From assembly GCF_049243985.1 (NCBI RefSeq), contig NC_135376.1:40901001-40965000 (forward strand): a DNA stretch of 64,000 nt. Direction: 5' to 3'. The notes below the pieces were generated by a model. That model was not told the DNA's origin and did no database searches. It worked only from the letters and a program-made list of their open reading frames with translations. The translations under genes were made by a program, and so were the position numbers. Positions 1 to 11,450 of the stretch are shown here, piece after piece. The stretch's first letter is position 1. Each line of letters begins with the position of its first letter. This DNA comes from Paroedura picta. Taxonomy: Eukaryota; Chordata; Lepidosauria; Squamata; Gekkonidae.

Positions 1-183
1 GACCCCAAGGATAAAATCATACATTCTCAGAAGTAAATTACTGGAACACAGTAGGCCTATCTCCTATGTTAATACTTGCTATCCTATTTTAACATAAACA
101 CCATAACAAGAAAAAGGTACTACTTGTGAATACTGCATTTATTTCTTAAGTTTCTACTGAACTCTTTGGGTTTTTCCTTGCAG
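1..183 (+). other. INPP5D: INPP5D intron, 3' part
   Basis: Intron sequence ending in a pyrimidine-rich tract and the acceptor CAG at 181-183. Nothing else seen. Confidence 0.8.
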
Positions 184-271
184 CTGACTCCAATTATTTC
201 AGACCCGGAATACCTACTGGACCAACACATTCTGATCAGCATTAAGTCATCAGATAGCGATGAATCGTACG
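184..271 (+). CDS. INPP5D: INPP5D exon, C2-domain segment
   Basis: 88 bases, acceptor CAG before 184 and donor GTAAGC after 271, starting in phase 0 and leaving one base of a split glycine codon. It encodes LTPIISDPEYLLDQHILISI and onward, close to identical with mammalian SHIP1. Confidence 0.95.
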
Positions 272-3200
272 GTAAGCCCTTATCCCAGAGGCCTGTGCAT
301 GAGTCAACTTCTACTTACAGTTAAATCACTGACAGCGTGGGGGAGAATGACAGCAGAAAGCTTGAATGACAGCTTTGGTGCTCTCTTTTCTGCTATAAAA
401 ATGCATTTCAGCACGTGTTGTGAGAGGTGACTTTATGTACTCATGAGGGGCTATGACATTTTGTACTAGGTGCTTCTCCCTATATGTTTATCTACCCACT
501 CCCTCCCCCCACCCAAATCCAAACTGCTTAATATAAACCCAAGGATCAGTATTCTCCTCTATAGTTTGTTCAGACTTGTAAATATTTCTTCAACGACAGG
601 TCACAGAGCCAATGCACTGTCATGTTTTCAACAGGTCCACTACACTGTATTCACAGCAGGTATTAACCACCCTCCCTTGGGAAGTTCTCTTGTGCAATAC
701 TCATAGATCCTACTGGATCAGAGCAAATGTCCATCTGCACTCAGAACAAATGTCAATCAGCAAAATGCTTCTTGAACACCTACAAGGAGGGGAAATTATT
801 TAGGACTCCACAAAATCTGAAAATGACAATTGTTTCCTTTTGGCGGGTACCTTAGTCCTGTTCGCTTGGAGAGATGAGAGAAACGTGCTGTGAAGCTTCC
901 AGTTTATCAGATTCCATTCCCTCCTTGTTTCCTAGGAGAAGGTTGTATTGACCTTCAGAGTGGAGCTACAGAATCCCTGGTCCCGATCCAAACTATGCTA
1001 ACACATCATGGGGAGAAGACGGGTGTTTTTCAAGGAGAATTCAAGCTACAAACTTCCGAAGGCAAACAGAGAGAGAAACTCTATGGTAAGGCAATGGCTA
1101 TTTTTTGGTCAGGAAAGGTAGAGTACGATGCATGAAAAAGAGCTTATTCTGTTTCCCTAGCAGCAATCTGGGATGAATCCAACCAAAAGTGATGGTGCAG
1201 GAGAGTGCAATGAGTGCCAGTTTGAAAATTAGCTTCATTTCTATCACAGAGTCTTTATATGAGGGGTGAGAGTTGGCACCTCCTGAAAATGGGGTGGTAC
1301 AAGCAAGAAATATGGGCTGAGAGGAAGGTATGCAGGATGCTGGATGTCTGGCTATTCTCCATATCAATACCCCTCAGCTGCAATGTCACATTTGGAACAT
1401 GTCAGTAACTTGTGTGGGTTGTCATGCTGACCCAGGGCTGATTTTGTAAGACTGAACAATTCAGAAAGAGACAAATGTCTCCAGAAGCAAGATCTTGGCT
1501 TCCTAGGGCTTTGTTGCAATTGTCACTTGTTACTGTTCAGAGGTACAGCTTGGTATAGTGGCTAAGAGCGGCGGCGGCAGCTTCTAATCTGGCTTGCTGG
1601 GTTTCATTCCCTGCTCTCTCAGATGCAGCCAGCTAGGTGACCTTGGGATCGCCACGGCACTGATAAAAGCTGTTCTGACCAAGCAGTAATATCAGGGCTC
1701 TCTCAGCCTCACCTCCCTCACAGGGTGTCTGTTATGGGGAGAGGAAAGGGAAGGTGACTGAAAGCCACTTCTGATAGAGAAAAGCAGCATACTGGTAGAG
1801 AAAAGCACACTGGGTTTTGATGCAGCTTGGCTACTTAACTGCACTGGATTTTCTATTCTCCTTATCACAATGTCTTTTGCGAGTCTCCCCCAGTTTTTCT
1901 TCAAGTTAAGAAGCCAAGCTGCATCAAAAGCCCAGTGTGCAAATGTCTCAGTGTCAAGTATCATTTTGTCACAAATTGGGCCTGAGCTTCTTGGACCCAA
2001 TCTGTCTTCATCTCAGTCACATAGTGACCACAAGGAGGAGCCTGTCAGGCCAGTGTTACAGGGGGTGGGCTCAGAGGAACTCCTGCCTTCCCCCCCCCAC
2101 ACACACACACACACACGCACACCTGTTTCCTGAGCAGGAACAGCCTCAGTGAGGAGTCATTTGCATAACTTTGGAGTTGCACTTGAAGTATTCTGAGCAC
2201 ATCGAGAGATCCAAAGCTATGCAGATAGTTCCCCTAGAGCTGTTTCGATTTATGGAAAGAGTGTGAGGGAGCAGGAGCGCTCCCCCCCCCCTCCTGAGTC
2301 AAACTGGCTCCTGAGGGCTTTAAATGCAACATTCCCTGCAGTTGCTGTATGAACGAGGTGAAAGTGAGTCAGATACACATAACTCAGCCTCAGCTTGTTA
2401 AAAGACATATGGGATAGTTTGGCCTTTAGAGAAGCTAAAGAAAGGACACAGTAGCCACCAGATGGTTCCCAGAAGTCTTCAGTGCTTGCCGAAACACCAA
2501 AGGTGGCCTGTCTGTCTATTTAGTCTTTTCCAGTACATACCTCAGAAACTCAAGAATACAAAGCAGCTATGCCTATGTCAAGAAGTAGCCATGTACCCTA
2601 GCCTCACCTCCCCAGAGCCAGAACAGGCTTTTTGTGTCAGTCCAGACACAGTCTTTCTAGCAACTGGCTGCAAACAGATTTTATTCACATGTTCATACAA
2701 AGCTGCTTGCATCCTGTTGGCAAAGCAAGGCTTGAGGGGAAACTGCTGTCTTCCATTTTCACCTCTTCACTGCACTTCTGAATCACTGTGGTGGGCTGTT
2801 TAAAATGACCATAGTGCTTCCTGCAATGCCCCTCCCCCCACCCTCTTTTGCCATGCAGTCTTCTTCTCCTTTCCCCTCTGAACGTTCTAAGTTGAGCACT
2901 ATAGCGCATGCCAACATAGCACTTCAGTCAACAGAAGCACTATTGAGATGCTTTGACTCCATTGCGAGACTATACTAGTCTTAGCATCATAGCGCTCAAC
3001 TTAGAACATTTGAGGGGGGCGGCAAGGAAGATGGAACAGCAAAAAAAGGGTGGGAAGAAAAGGGGTGCAGCTCATTTGCAGAAGAAAGTTGATGTATGAA
3101 ATCCTCATCCCACTATCACTTTACTTTGAACCGGGCCAACAATGGATAATATCCCATTTAGTGAAAGGGGCCTTAATTATTGCATGCATTCAGAAAAAAA

Positions 3201-6200
3201 ACATAATGAGATGCATGCATAGGAGCAAGAGGGAGGTGGTTTCCCTACATGTGGATGATCTTTTTTCAGAATATTTAATGCATGAATAAAGCCTTCATAT
3301 TTTGAAGATCACAAAAAGGACTTAACAGTTTTTTTTTAAAATGTATCAAAAAAGATATGTATTTTTTAAACTGTTAAGAACATCTAATGGTGGTTTCAGA
3401 GCTCAGAAAGTATTTTTCTGTGATTCTGTCTTAAAAGAAATGGATAGAATCCAGTTATAACTTTCCCTTCTGGCTTTAAAGCACATAAACAGACAGAGAG
3501 AGCCCTCTACCTGTCTGTCACTAATATAGACTTCAGCAGAATTTATTTCCACTTGTAGTAGTTCTCTTTCCCCACCCCAGTCAAATCTGTTGAAAATGGG
3601 CAATAAAGAGTGTACATTAGAGATGGGCATGAATCTAAATATTCTGGTTCAGTTCAAGGCAACCCCTGAACCAAACCTCAGACTGAACTGGAATTTTCCC
3701 CAAACTGATCCAACCAGTTCAAAGTTGTGGCTGGGAGAAAGGGAGAATCCGTTTTGCTTCCTCCCTCTGGGGCAGCCATTTCGTCCTAATGGCAGGATGA
3801 ACCCATCAGCTATTTCACTTCCTCCCATTTTGAAGCAGGGGAGTGAAACACACTGGTTGTCTGGCAGCCATCCTTATCCATGGTTCCTCTGTATATTTGT
3901 GAAACAGCCTGGGGGGTGGAACGTGTTCGGCTGTCCAAGTTGGAATAGGGCCAATCAGGGTGCAGCCAGCAAAGGAACGAGGTCCTCCCAGCCTGTTAAG
4001 CAGGGCATGTTAACAAGGGCCTCCAGGCCTGCTGACTGCCTGCTAAGGAGCTCTGTCCCAGGCCTGCTAACGAGCTGGCCAGCCCCTGCCTGCCCCATTT
4101 GATCTGGCTGTGAGCTGCAGCCCAAAGCCTCCTTAAGCTGTCTGGCTGGCAGGCAGGGGAGGGGACTCTTTCAAGGCCCATTCTTAGGAACGGACTGTGA
4201 AGCTAGTTTAAACATAACAGCTGAGGGGCAGACCCACCATGCACAGCTGTTCCCTTTAAATGACATGAACAGCTGAACCAATCCAAACAAAAGTCTGGTA
4301 AAGTTGGCACCTTCCCTGAACATCAGTTCAGAGGCTACAGAGGCCAAGGTCATGCTGAATTTTGACTCATGATCTGGTTCATGCCCATCTCTAGTATTCA
4401 GTACACAACAGGCTCCAAAATGCAAAAATAATAGCATAAGAAGAGCCACACTGGATTAGACAAGTGATTTGTCAAGTCCAGCATCCTGGCCAATCACTTA
4501 TGCCAGAGGCCAAGGCCTTCCTCTATTGTTGCCTCCTGACACAGGTATTCAGAGGTTTACTGCCTCTGAATGTAGAGGCTCCCTTTAGTCACCACTGCTA
4601 GTAACCACTGCTATTCCTGCCCTCCATGAAACAATAACAAATGCTATTATCACTGTTTATCTGCCTGATGAAAACTTCCCACGTAAAATGAAAGAGAAAA
4701 GTATTAATAATATTAATTAATAATTATTGCAGGAGTAATATTATGTTCTCTTTATTCTGAACAAGGATGTACCTCTATAACTTTCTTATTATAGCAGAAT
4801 GGTTGTGGTTAGATTGGGATAGCTTGCAACATTTAAAACATTTGCACATTAAACAGTAAAACAGTTAACATTAATAACTTAGGTGCTCATCAAATTCGTT
4901 TCCATTTCTTATGCCAGTGGGGAATGGGAATAAAGTGTTGTGCAGTTGTCAATATCCTCAGGGACCTGCTGATATTTATATGTATTGAATATTCAGTCTA
5001 TATCACAGATGCACAGATGGAAAAAAATCTGCCAGAGGCCGAGGAAAGGAATTTCAGGGACCCACTAACTGGCCAGACTGTGCGCCAGGCCAGACCTGCG
5101 CTACTCCGGCCAGATTCCTTCAGTGGTCAAAGAGAGATCAACATGATGAGCAGCAACCCTTGAATTTCACTTTGTTTCTCTTCCCTTCCTAGCTGAGGTG
5201 GTGGTTTTGCCCTCTGAGAGGTGCAGGTGTCATCGATGAATAGTGAGGGACAGCCCTAATCTAGTTCAGGCCTCATTGTACTGAACTTCAGGCACCCCCG
5301 GCCCAGCTCATGTCACCTGAACATTGGAGAGCTAACATTCCAAGTGCTGCAGGGCTACGTTTGGCTCAGAGGTGTAGTGCAGGGGCAGGAGGGGCCTCAG
5401 CCTTCCCTCTTGGACCGTTTTCCCTGAACAAGGGGGCACTGTGGAGCACCATATGAACTGGCTGCAGTGTTGCAGAGCTAGATCTTGAGTATCACATACA
5501 AACTCTCTCACATTTCCTTTCCTTCAGATTTTGTGAAGACTGAGCGGGATGAATCTGCTGGACCGAAACCAATGAGAAGCATGTGCAGTATAGACCATGG
5601 CAAAGAGTGGGAGCCCACAAATAGGTAAGATGGCTAGGAGTGGATTTCACGAGATTGGATGACACGCCCTCAGGCAGACCTGCATCTGTTAAAATTAGAA
5701 GGTACTGGAGAATAAAGTCCTGGGAAAGTTGTTTCTAAATAAATAAATAGTTTCTAAACAAATAGGGAGAACTTACTCACCTCTTCACTTCAAGGGGCTG
5801 TTCCTCGAACAGGAGATCTAGTCACCTGGTAGCCAAAGAAGCAGCTGCTCTTGCTCGCTCTCGAGGAACCATAACAGCATCTCTGGATGAGGGCAAAGAA
5901 GACCTCTCACGGTAACCTCACGATTTCACCTTCATGCGCTTATGTAGCCACGGAACACTTCTCTCAGATTGGGTCTGTTTGGATGCACTCATCCTACCAT
6001 TCCTGCCCAGATATAATTTATTGATATCTTTTTATCCCATAAGGATATATTTAGGCACTCTTCAGGAAGAGCTAGGGTAACTAATAGTCAACAGATTTAG
6101 AGCAGATGTGCAATAAGGACAAATAGCTACTGGCATGAGGATAAGTGAGTGCTGTTAAGGGGAACATATTGCAATTTATTATTATATTTGAAGAAGCTGC

Positions 6201-9200
6201 CCTTTGGATTTCCCTCCAGAGGTGCCACAAGGTCTTGGGCCCTCCATGGCCACCTGTCTTATTTGTTACTTCAGCAGGTTGAGTTTCCTAAATAACCTAA
6301 TTTCCATCCTGGAAATAATAACAGCAAATTTCCAGGCAGACAGGAGTGGGCAAAATTACCTCAGGACCACTTATCTTTACACCAGGTTTCCCGAAGCACA
6401 AGTTGCCTTGCAATTTTCTCAGAATAAGATCCCTTTTATTAAAAATTATTACTGTTGGTAGAAGGAAGCAATGCTACACTTTTACAAAGGATGGCTCAAT
6501 TCCCCTCCTAGTATATTAGTAAGGCCTGTGGGAACTAATCCAAATTAGAACGCGATGTGATCCCGAAATTGCCCGTTTAGGTCTTTTGCCAAAAAGTTAC
6601 AGAAGAAATGTAAATGACCAATGAAAAATTTACTCAGAAGAAGAAGACTGTTGGTGGAACAGTCTTGGAAACAGGATAAGCTGCTTGATTTGGAAATTTG
6701 GATTCATAACATTTGGTTTCTCGTGAGAATAGGACAAACATCACTGCCTTTAGAAATACGTAGGCTTTGTTGGCTCAGGAAAAATTGATCAAAATGATAT
6801 ATAAATGATATAAAGAACAAAGATTCCACCTAGAGAGAATGTTATACTGTATATAAGTATGGTAATGGTATACTGTGGTTGGCATTTTTAAAATGTGGTC
6901 TGTCTTACCGGGTAGCTGCAAAGAATATCAAGATAACATATTTGAAGGGCTTTGACATTCAGACATGCTATCTAAATGCTAAATATTATTTTTACCTTAA
7001 GGTTTTAACTTATTGAGGTTTCTCCTACCTCTCCTTTCTAATGGTAGATACTGCCCATCAAGTGCCATTGTATTCAAAATGGTGGCAGAGTCGTTAGCCA
7101 ATCTTGTGTGGAAGGGCAGGGGCCTCTCAGTGAACTTTCATTGGGCAAAAGTGGCAGCCCTACCTGCTTTCACTTCCTGTGTATGATTCTGATTTTTTTC
7201 TCTCCGCATTACCAATCCCACCTCAGCAGTACAACAGCCACAGACATCAGCAATCCAAACTACTTACGAATTGCTCCTGCCTCTCAGCAGTTCTCCACAA
7301 CAAGTCAGCTTAAACAGACCCCATCACCTGACCAATCACCTGCTCTCTGGAGTTATGACCCACAGACCAAAGACACCCCTTCTCTGATGGGACTGGAGTC
7401 TCCCACCATGCCTTCTGACTTATCACCCCAGTCACCGAGGCCACCTGTTCCAGCTGTAACTCACCGAAATCCAGGACCTAGGAATCAGGACCACCAAGTG
7501 TGAGTTTTCTTATAGTTTCTGTAGTTTCCTTCCATTTCACCTGCTTATCAGACCAGAATTGGAATGATTGCTGGGCTATATGATCGCTGGGAGAACATGC
7601 AGTTGCCCTTCTGCACCACTGTCATAATGGTTCAAGATGGAAGGTCTCAAGAAAAAGCCAGAGACAAGGAGGACTGCTTCCCCAGCCTCCCTGAAATTAT
7701 TTGGCTACCACTTGCCTTGATGCAATAGCCCCACACTCTCAGCAGGTAGCTGCCCCCACCCGTGCCTGTCAGAGTTCTTTGCAAAACAAAAGAAACAATG
7801 AATCATGTGGCCAACTATGTCTCAAGAGCACAGTGAAGAAAGTGTGAATATAAAGCCTCTTTCTTATGTTTCCTTGAAACAATGATGAGAGTTGGTGATG
7901 AAAGCTGAGCTGAACAGGGTACCCTTCTTTCAATTATATTTCAGCAGCAGCAAAAGCTGAAAATGAGAAATAAGACAATAAACAATACAAAACATAAGTC
8001 CCAAGTTACAATTTCCAAGAAGGGACAATGAATAAACGAGACTTACCCTATAAAGCATAGAAAACAGCTCTAAGAAGGAACCATGCTCAAAGTGATTGTT
8101 TTAGCTTGTCTTGCTGTAATAAAAAAATGGAGGGGAATAATATGAGTAGAGATTTATCAAAATAACACAATTTTGTATATAGCCAATACTTACTAAGTGA
8201 TCAGTTAGAGGTACTGCAGCCTGTAGCTTCTCTGGATCATTATGCCTCATTTATTCATTGTCCCTTCTTGGAAATTGTAACTATTTCGTATTGTTTATTA
8301 TCTTAATCCTTATTTTCAGCTTTTGCAGCTGATGAAATATAATTGAAACAGCTTTCAGCATCAAGCCTCATCACTGTTTAAAGGAAACAGAATAAAGAGG
8401 CTTTATATTCACCCTTTCTTGACTGATCTCCAAAGACCCACCCAATTCATTGTTTCTTTTGTTTTGCTATATTATTTTCTTGGTCTGATATAGGGCTTCT
8501 GTTCTTCAGACAAAGTTCTTAAGCACAATCTGACAAACAACTTTTGGGTTGTCACATACACGCACGCATGCATACGTGCACACACGTTCAGATAAATATG
8601 CATCCTGACTCTAGAAAGAGCTGGCATATCCCACAAGGGTCGCTTCTCTCTTGCTTGCACCTGGAAGAGTTCATTGTAACTCTCCCCATAATCACATTGC
8701 CTGGATAGGTCCTATATTCCTGCTCTGGCTGTGCTGAGCCACTTGTTTTTTGATGGAGAAACACTGTTATTTTCTTTGTGATCTACTGTCCTGTTCCCAT
8801 TCTGAGATACTGCCTGCAGGCCTAGCATAGTCTTGGAACTTAATGAGAGACAGGAAAATCATGGGCCTTTACACTCATTCTGGAGTGTAAAGTTAGTGCA
8901 TATAATTTCACCAAATTATTCTCAGCAACCCAGCTAAAGGAACTCTTTTTAGCACCTTAATGAGAGGCAACTGGTTGTAACATCACTGCTGTTGTTGCAG
9001 TGTACATAGCCACCTGTCCCTGTTTTTTTTAATCAGTATTCTCATCTGCTTTTATCACAGCCATTTTGATATCCTCCTTACTCTTTACAAATTTAATGTT
9101 GTCTTGCTGCACCTTTAGTTTTTGTCCTTTTAATTGTTGCAGATATGCTGAGGTAAGGAAAAGCGTGGTAGAACCATTGCTACTGGAAGAAACGTACTCC

Positions 9201-10967
9201 AAGCCAGAGATGATTGACAACCCACTATATGATTTCACAAAATCCAAGGACAAACCGGTGTCTAAGAGAGATCAGGACTTGATGAAGGCTCCACGAAAAG
9301 AACTCCCATGTACCCCTGATCAAAGCTTCACCAAACTTCAGGAGATGGACACCAGCAAAGCTTCTAACAAGCAACAATGCTCTCCTCCTTTCATAGTCCC
9401 CACACCCCGATTTCGTTCTTACACTTGTTCTGCCCAGTCAGAGGAAAAGACTGCCCTGAATGAAAAGACTCAGAACAAGCAGCAGCCCTGTACCAATGTA
9501 GATGCTCTGGTGCCAATGAAGAAGCCCGTTAAGCTCTCAAGATCTGAAGTAGGGCACAGCAAACCACCTCTTCCATCCAAGAGTCAAATGGTGCTTGACA
9601 TGCTAAACCCCAAGGGCCGAGATTATCGTGAGAGTTTGGAATTACCACACCTTAGAAAACACCAAAATGAAGATAGAACTGTCAGTGGAACGGTGGTACC
9701 GGTAGGTTGCTCATTTTCCTTTCCTTGTTAGGCAGAAGTTGTATGCCTTTATGCCCACTTGGGGCACCCATGATGTTTAGCATATAGAATTCAAGTTGGT
9801 GATCTGACAGACAAGAAGGGACTATGGGGAACATATTGTAAAAAACATAAAAATCAACAGTAAAAAATTCTTCCAATACATTTAAAGCCATAAACAGCCT
9901 GGGACCTTCATGCCCTCAGGACTGCTTCTCCAGGATTAATCCTCCCCATCTTCTCTGATCTGCATTTCAGAATTGTATTGATATTATAAGCCTGCAGAAA
10001 CTTTTCATCTCACCTCTGAGCTATTTTGTTAGGAGCAGGTCCCTGACACACTGCAGCATTAACTAAAGGTGTAATGCTCCTGATAAAAGATTAAGTAGTT
10101 TGAGAACCAAGTACTGCCAAACGCCATTAAAAGTGGAGAGGGGCACCCCTAGGTCTCTGCCCACAACTCGTAGTAGCCTTTGGATGTAAACACAGGCAAG
10201 CCAGTAGTGGTGCAGCACAGCAGTACCATGCTTCCGCTAGAAATGGTCTCCTCCTTCACCTGCAAAGAAGTCATTGCTTTTTATTCTCTTCTTCTTGTTG
10301 TTGTTATATTTCTTAACCACTTTTCTTCCATAGGGAAGCTGCACCTGGGTAGAAGAACTATCTTGAACTTGCTTTATTTATTGACTTCATTTATACTCTG
10401 TCTTTCTCCCCAGTGGGGGCCTAAGGGGGTTTACCTCATTCTTCTGTCCTCCATTTTAGCTTCCATGGCAGAGTGCAGCTTTGAAACTGATATCCCAGAA
10501 CCTAGCCCTACATTCTAACCGCTACATCACACTGGGTCTTTATGGATGTGATGGTGTTATCACAGCTGCCACGAGGTTGCCAGGAGGGTGTGATCATGGT
10601 CAAATCCACAGCATAACTCTCTTGTCCTCCCCTGCATCATTAAGTGCAAAAACAGCCATTGATTGGTGTTGGTAATTTCTGCATTTGCTAAGGCACAAAG
10701 AGGGGGCGGGGGAGAGAAGAGGGCAGTCTGCCACATTCTGATCAAGCCCTTGCAGCCATTTTAAACTACCTTCAAATAATGGTGGTGTCCCTGTGGTGAT
10801 CACACCATTGCATCTAGTTTGGTCTTAAGATACTTTAAAATGTCCCCACTTGCCTTTGAACCCCTATGGTAATTCTCTTGCAAGGCAGCTAGGTGTGATT
10901 TTTATTTTTAATTTTGTCTTTGCAGCCAATACGAACATCAAAGATGAGATCCTTGGAAGAGTCCTGA
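184..10967 (+). CDS. INPP5D: INPP5D (SHIP1) 3' part, six exons, 5' end outside window
   Basis: SHIP1 removes the 5-phosphate from PI(3,4,5)P3 at the plasma membrane of blood cells and so damps PI3K signalling. Five exons read in one frame across matching splice phases: 184-271, 936-1085, 5528-5624, 7227-7499 and 9143-9701. A sixth, 10926-10967, is a candidate. I recognise the protein from near-identical stretches such as DPEYLLDQHILISIKSSDSD and LTHHGEKTGVFQGE (end of the C2 domain). The proline-rich tail has two NPxY motifs, NPNY (7252-7263) and NPLY (9219-9230), which in SHIP1 are phosphorylated and bind PTB domains such as those of Shc and Dok. The SH2 and catalytic domains lie upstream of the window. 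ATG16L1 follows downstream as in mammals. The family call is secure; only the last exon is uncertain. Confidence 0.95.
272..935 (+). other. INPP5D: INPP5D intron
   Basis: GT-AG intron of 664 bases. I saw no gene or recognisable repeat in it. Confidence 0.75.
936..1085 (+). CDS. INPP5D: INPP5D exon, C2-domain end
   Basis: 150 bases, acceptor CCTAG, donor GTAAGG. It encodes EGCIDLQSGATESLVPIQTM followed by LTHHGEKTGVFQGEFKLQTS, matching the SHIP1 C2 region, and leaves one base of the split aspartate codon completed by the next exon. Confidence 0.95.
1541..1804 (+). mobile_element. Sauria-type SINE
   Basis: tRNA-derived head with A-box-like GGTATAGTGGCTAAGA, then the family body (GGTGACCTTGGG, CTCTCAGCCTCACC, CAGGGTGTCTGTT) and a 3' end near GTAGAGAAAAGC. 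Somewhat diverged from the younger copies at 47.3 and 50.0 kb. Confidence 0.85.
1805..1940 (+). repeat. Hairpin element, 36-base inverted arms
   Basis: Bases 1805-1840 and 1905-1940 are near-perfect reverse complements (arm core TTTTGATGCAGCTTGGCT) around a 64-base loop. This looks like a palindromic MITE placed directly after the SINE. No family assigned. Confidence 0.65.
2097..2118. repeat. (CA)n microsatellite
   Basis: About ten CA units directly after a run of C, with one CG interruption following. Confidence 0.9.
2873..3017. repeat. Palindromic short DNA element
   Basis: The start (TCTAAGTTGAGCACTATAGC near 2887) is repeated as its reverse complement near 2986-3008. Outer bases CCCCTC and GAGGGG also pair. 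MITE-like. Confidence 0.6.
3618..4393. mobile_element. Non-autonomous DNA transposon with 16-base inverted ends
   Basis: Begins TAGAGATGGGCATGAA and ends with the exact reverse complement at 4378-4393. The flanking 8-mers GTGTACAT and GTATTCAG match only partly, so the target duplication is decayed. No transposase frame. Open frames inside are not conserved proteins. Confidence 0.7.
4437..4615 (+). repeat. Sauropsid interspersed repeat piece
   Basis: Matches in outline the common AAGAGCC...GGATTAGAC...CCAGCATCCTG...GAGGTTTACTGCCTCTGAA repeat of sauropsid genomes. The same family reappears, split, at 26,288 and 27,665. Class uncertain. Confidence 0.6.
5528..5624 (+). CDS. INPP5D: INPP5D exon
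   Basis: 97 bases, acceptor TTCAG, donor GTAAGA. It encodes DFVKTERDESAGPKPMRSMC and onward to EWEPTN. The DFVKTERDES start matches SHIP1; the rest is diverged, as usual for the linker before the tail. Ends two bases into a codon. Confidence 0.92.
5625..7226 (+). other. INPP5D: INPP5D intron
   Basis: 1.6 kb GT-AG intron. No gene or confidently named repeat seen. The 3' end carries a doubled acceptor (CAGCAG at 7224-7229). Confidence 0.7.
7227..7499 (+). CDS. INPP5D: INPP5D exon with first NPxY motif
   Basis: 273 bases (270 if the second AG is used), donor GTGAGT. It encodes the proline- and serine-rich tail with NPNYLRIAP, the counterpart of the human NPNY site, then PDQSPALWSYDPQTKDTP, which lines up with human SHIP1 (DQQPTAWSYDQPPKDSP). 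The phase at the far end joins exactly to 9143. Confidence 0.93.
7500..9142 (+). other. INPP5D: INPP5D intron with large inverted repeat
   Basis: 1.6 kb GT-AG intron, dominated by the inverted repeat 7781-8467. A short CA/CG-rich tract lies near 8557-8587. No gene seen. Confidence 0.7.
7781..8467. repeat. Long inverted repeat, arms of 220-260 bases
   Basis: Arm 7781-8040 and arm 8246-8467 are reverse complements over almost their whole length with a few indels. Outer ends are GCAAAACAAAAGAAACAATG and its complement; inner ends are GGGACAATGAATAAA and its complement. A spacer of about 205 bases lies between. Either a fold-back element or two head-on copies of one repeat. Confidence 0.85.
9143..9701 (+). 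CDS. INPP5D: INPP5D exon, tail with second NPxY motif
   Basis: 559 bases, acceptor TTGCAG, donor GTAGGT. It encodes KPEMIDNPLYDFTK (human KPEMFENPLYGSL), TPRFRSYTCSAQSEE (human APRLRSFTCSSSAEG), KKPVKLSRSEVG and KGRDYRESLELPHLRKH, all clear SHIP1 tail landmarks. If the donor is skipped the frame runs nine more codons to a stop at 9729-9731. Confidence 0.95.
9880..10060 (+). mobile_element. L2-like LINE fragment
   Basis: Translated plus strand resembles the LINE end ...INSLGPSCPQDCFSRINPPHL, comparable with the 26.6 and 35.9 kb copies. Old and short. Confidence 0.4.
10365..10480 (-). repeat. L2-type LINE 3' tail
   Basis: TTTATTTATTGACTTCATTT then CTCCCCAGTGGGGGCCTAAG read as the reverse of the usual tail (gene-like CCCTGAG...GGGGAG...TATAAA). 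Similar tails at 21.9, 33.7 and 57.6 kb. Confidence 0.45.
10926..10967 (+). CDS. INPP5D: Candidate last INPP5D exon
   Basis: Follows a strong acceptor (T-rich tract ending TTTGCAG). In the phase left by the preceding exon it reads PIRTSKMRSLEES then a TGA stop. Human SHIP1 ends GRTAMQ, so RTSKM is only a loose match. The fit of acceptor, phase and a downstream AATAAA supports it, but the exon is inferred. Confidence 0.45.
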   Translation, partial: PIRTSKMRSLEES

Positions 10968-11444
10968 AAGGAAACAAACCTTTCCCAGAGTCTTTGTTAT
11001 TTCCTTGCGTAGTCTGGTGCATAGAGCACTGGATTTTTAACATGTAAAAGAGAGAATCTCTGTATCCACACACATCCTTTGAGATGCAAAGCCAGCTTGG
11101 ACCAACAGTTATCAAGTTTCCATTAGACTTTTATGTTGCAACTTTGGCAATTATTCTGAGATCAAGGAGGATATTCTGAGATCGCATGAGAGGGACAGAT
11201 ATTGGAATGCAAAAGATAATAGTGCAGGAACATCCCAAGACTGTTCTGGACACACAAGTTGCCTTTGTAGGATACCACATTTTCAGTCTTGAGTAGTTTG
11301 TTCAGTCAACCATCTAGACAGTGGCAAAGCCTACTCCATTGCTTTTTCCTTACTGACAAAGAGAGAGCAGAAGAGCAAAGAACACAGGCATATAGAACAC
11401 TCACAGTCTTATAACTCCAATGGAAAGTATGGATTTTCTGCAGA

Positions 11445-11450
11445 AATAAA
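11445..11450 (+). terminator. INPP5D: Candidate INPP5D poly(A) signal
   Basis: AATAAA about 480 bases after the candidate stop codon. Only meaningful if that last exon is right. Confidence 0.4.

Larger units (their letters stand above)
1086..5527 (+). other. INPP5D: INPP5D intron, repeat-rich
   Basis: A 4.4 kb GT-AG intron. It holds a Sauria SINE (1541-1804), a hairpin element (1805-1940), a CA microsatellite (2097-2118), a palindromic short element (2873-3017), a 780-base element with inverted ends (3618-4393) and a sauropsid repeat piece (4437-4615). The rest shows nothing I can name. Confidence 0.7.
9702..10925 (+). other. INPP5D: INPP5D last intron (candidate)
   Basis: Assumes splicing from 9701 to 10926. 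Holds an L2-like piece (about 9880-10060) and an L2-type 3' tail on the minus strand (about 10365-10480). Confidence 0.5.

Noticed and set aside
2097-2118. CA repeat as a possible CRISPR-like or regulatory array
   Set aside because: Plain dinucleotide microsatellite; CRISPR arrays are not expected in vertebrate DNA.
3590-4102. 170-codon frame in an INPP5D intron
   Set aside because: It lies inside the 3618-4393 transposon, starts in flanking DNA and has no recognisable domain.
9066-9142. Upstream ATG extending the frame before the INPP5D exon at 9143
   Set aside because: It is intron read-through; the acceptor TTGCAG and the phase from 7499 fix the exon start.
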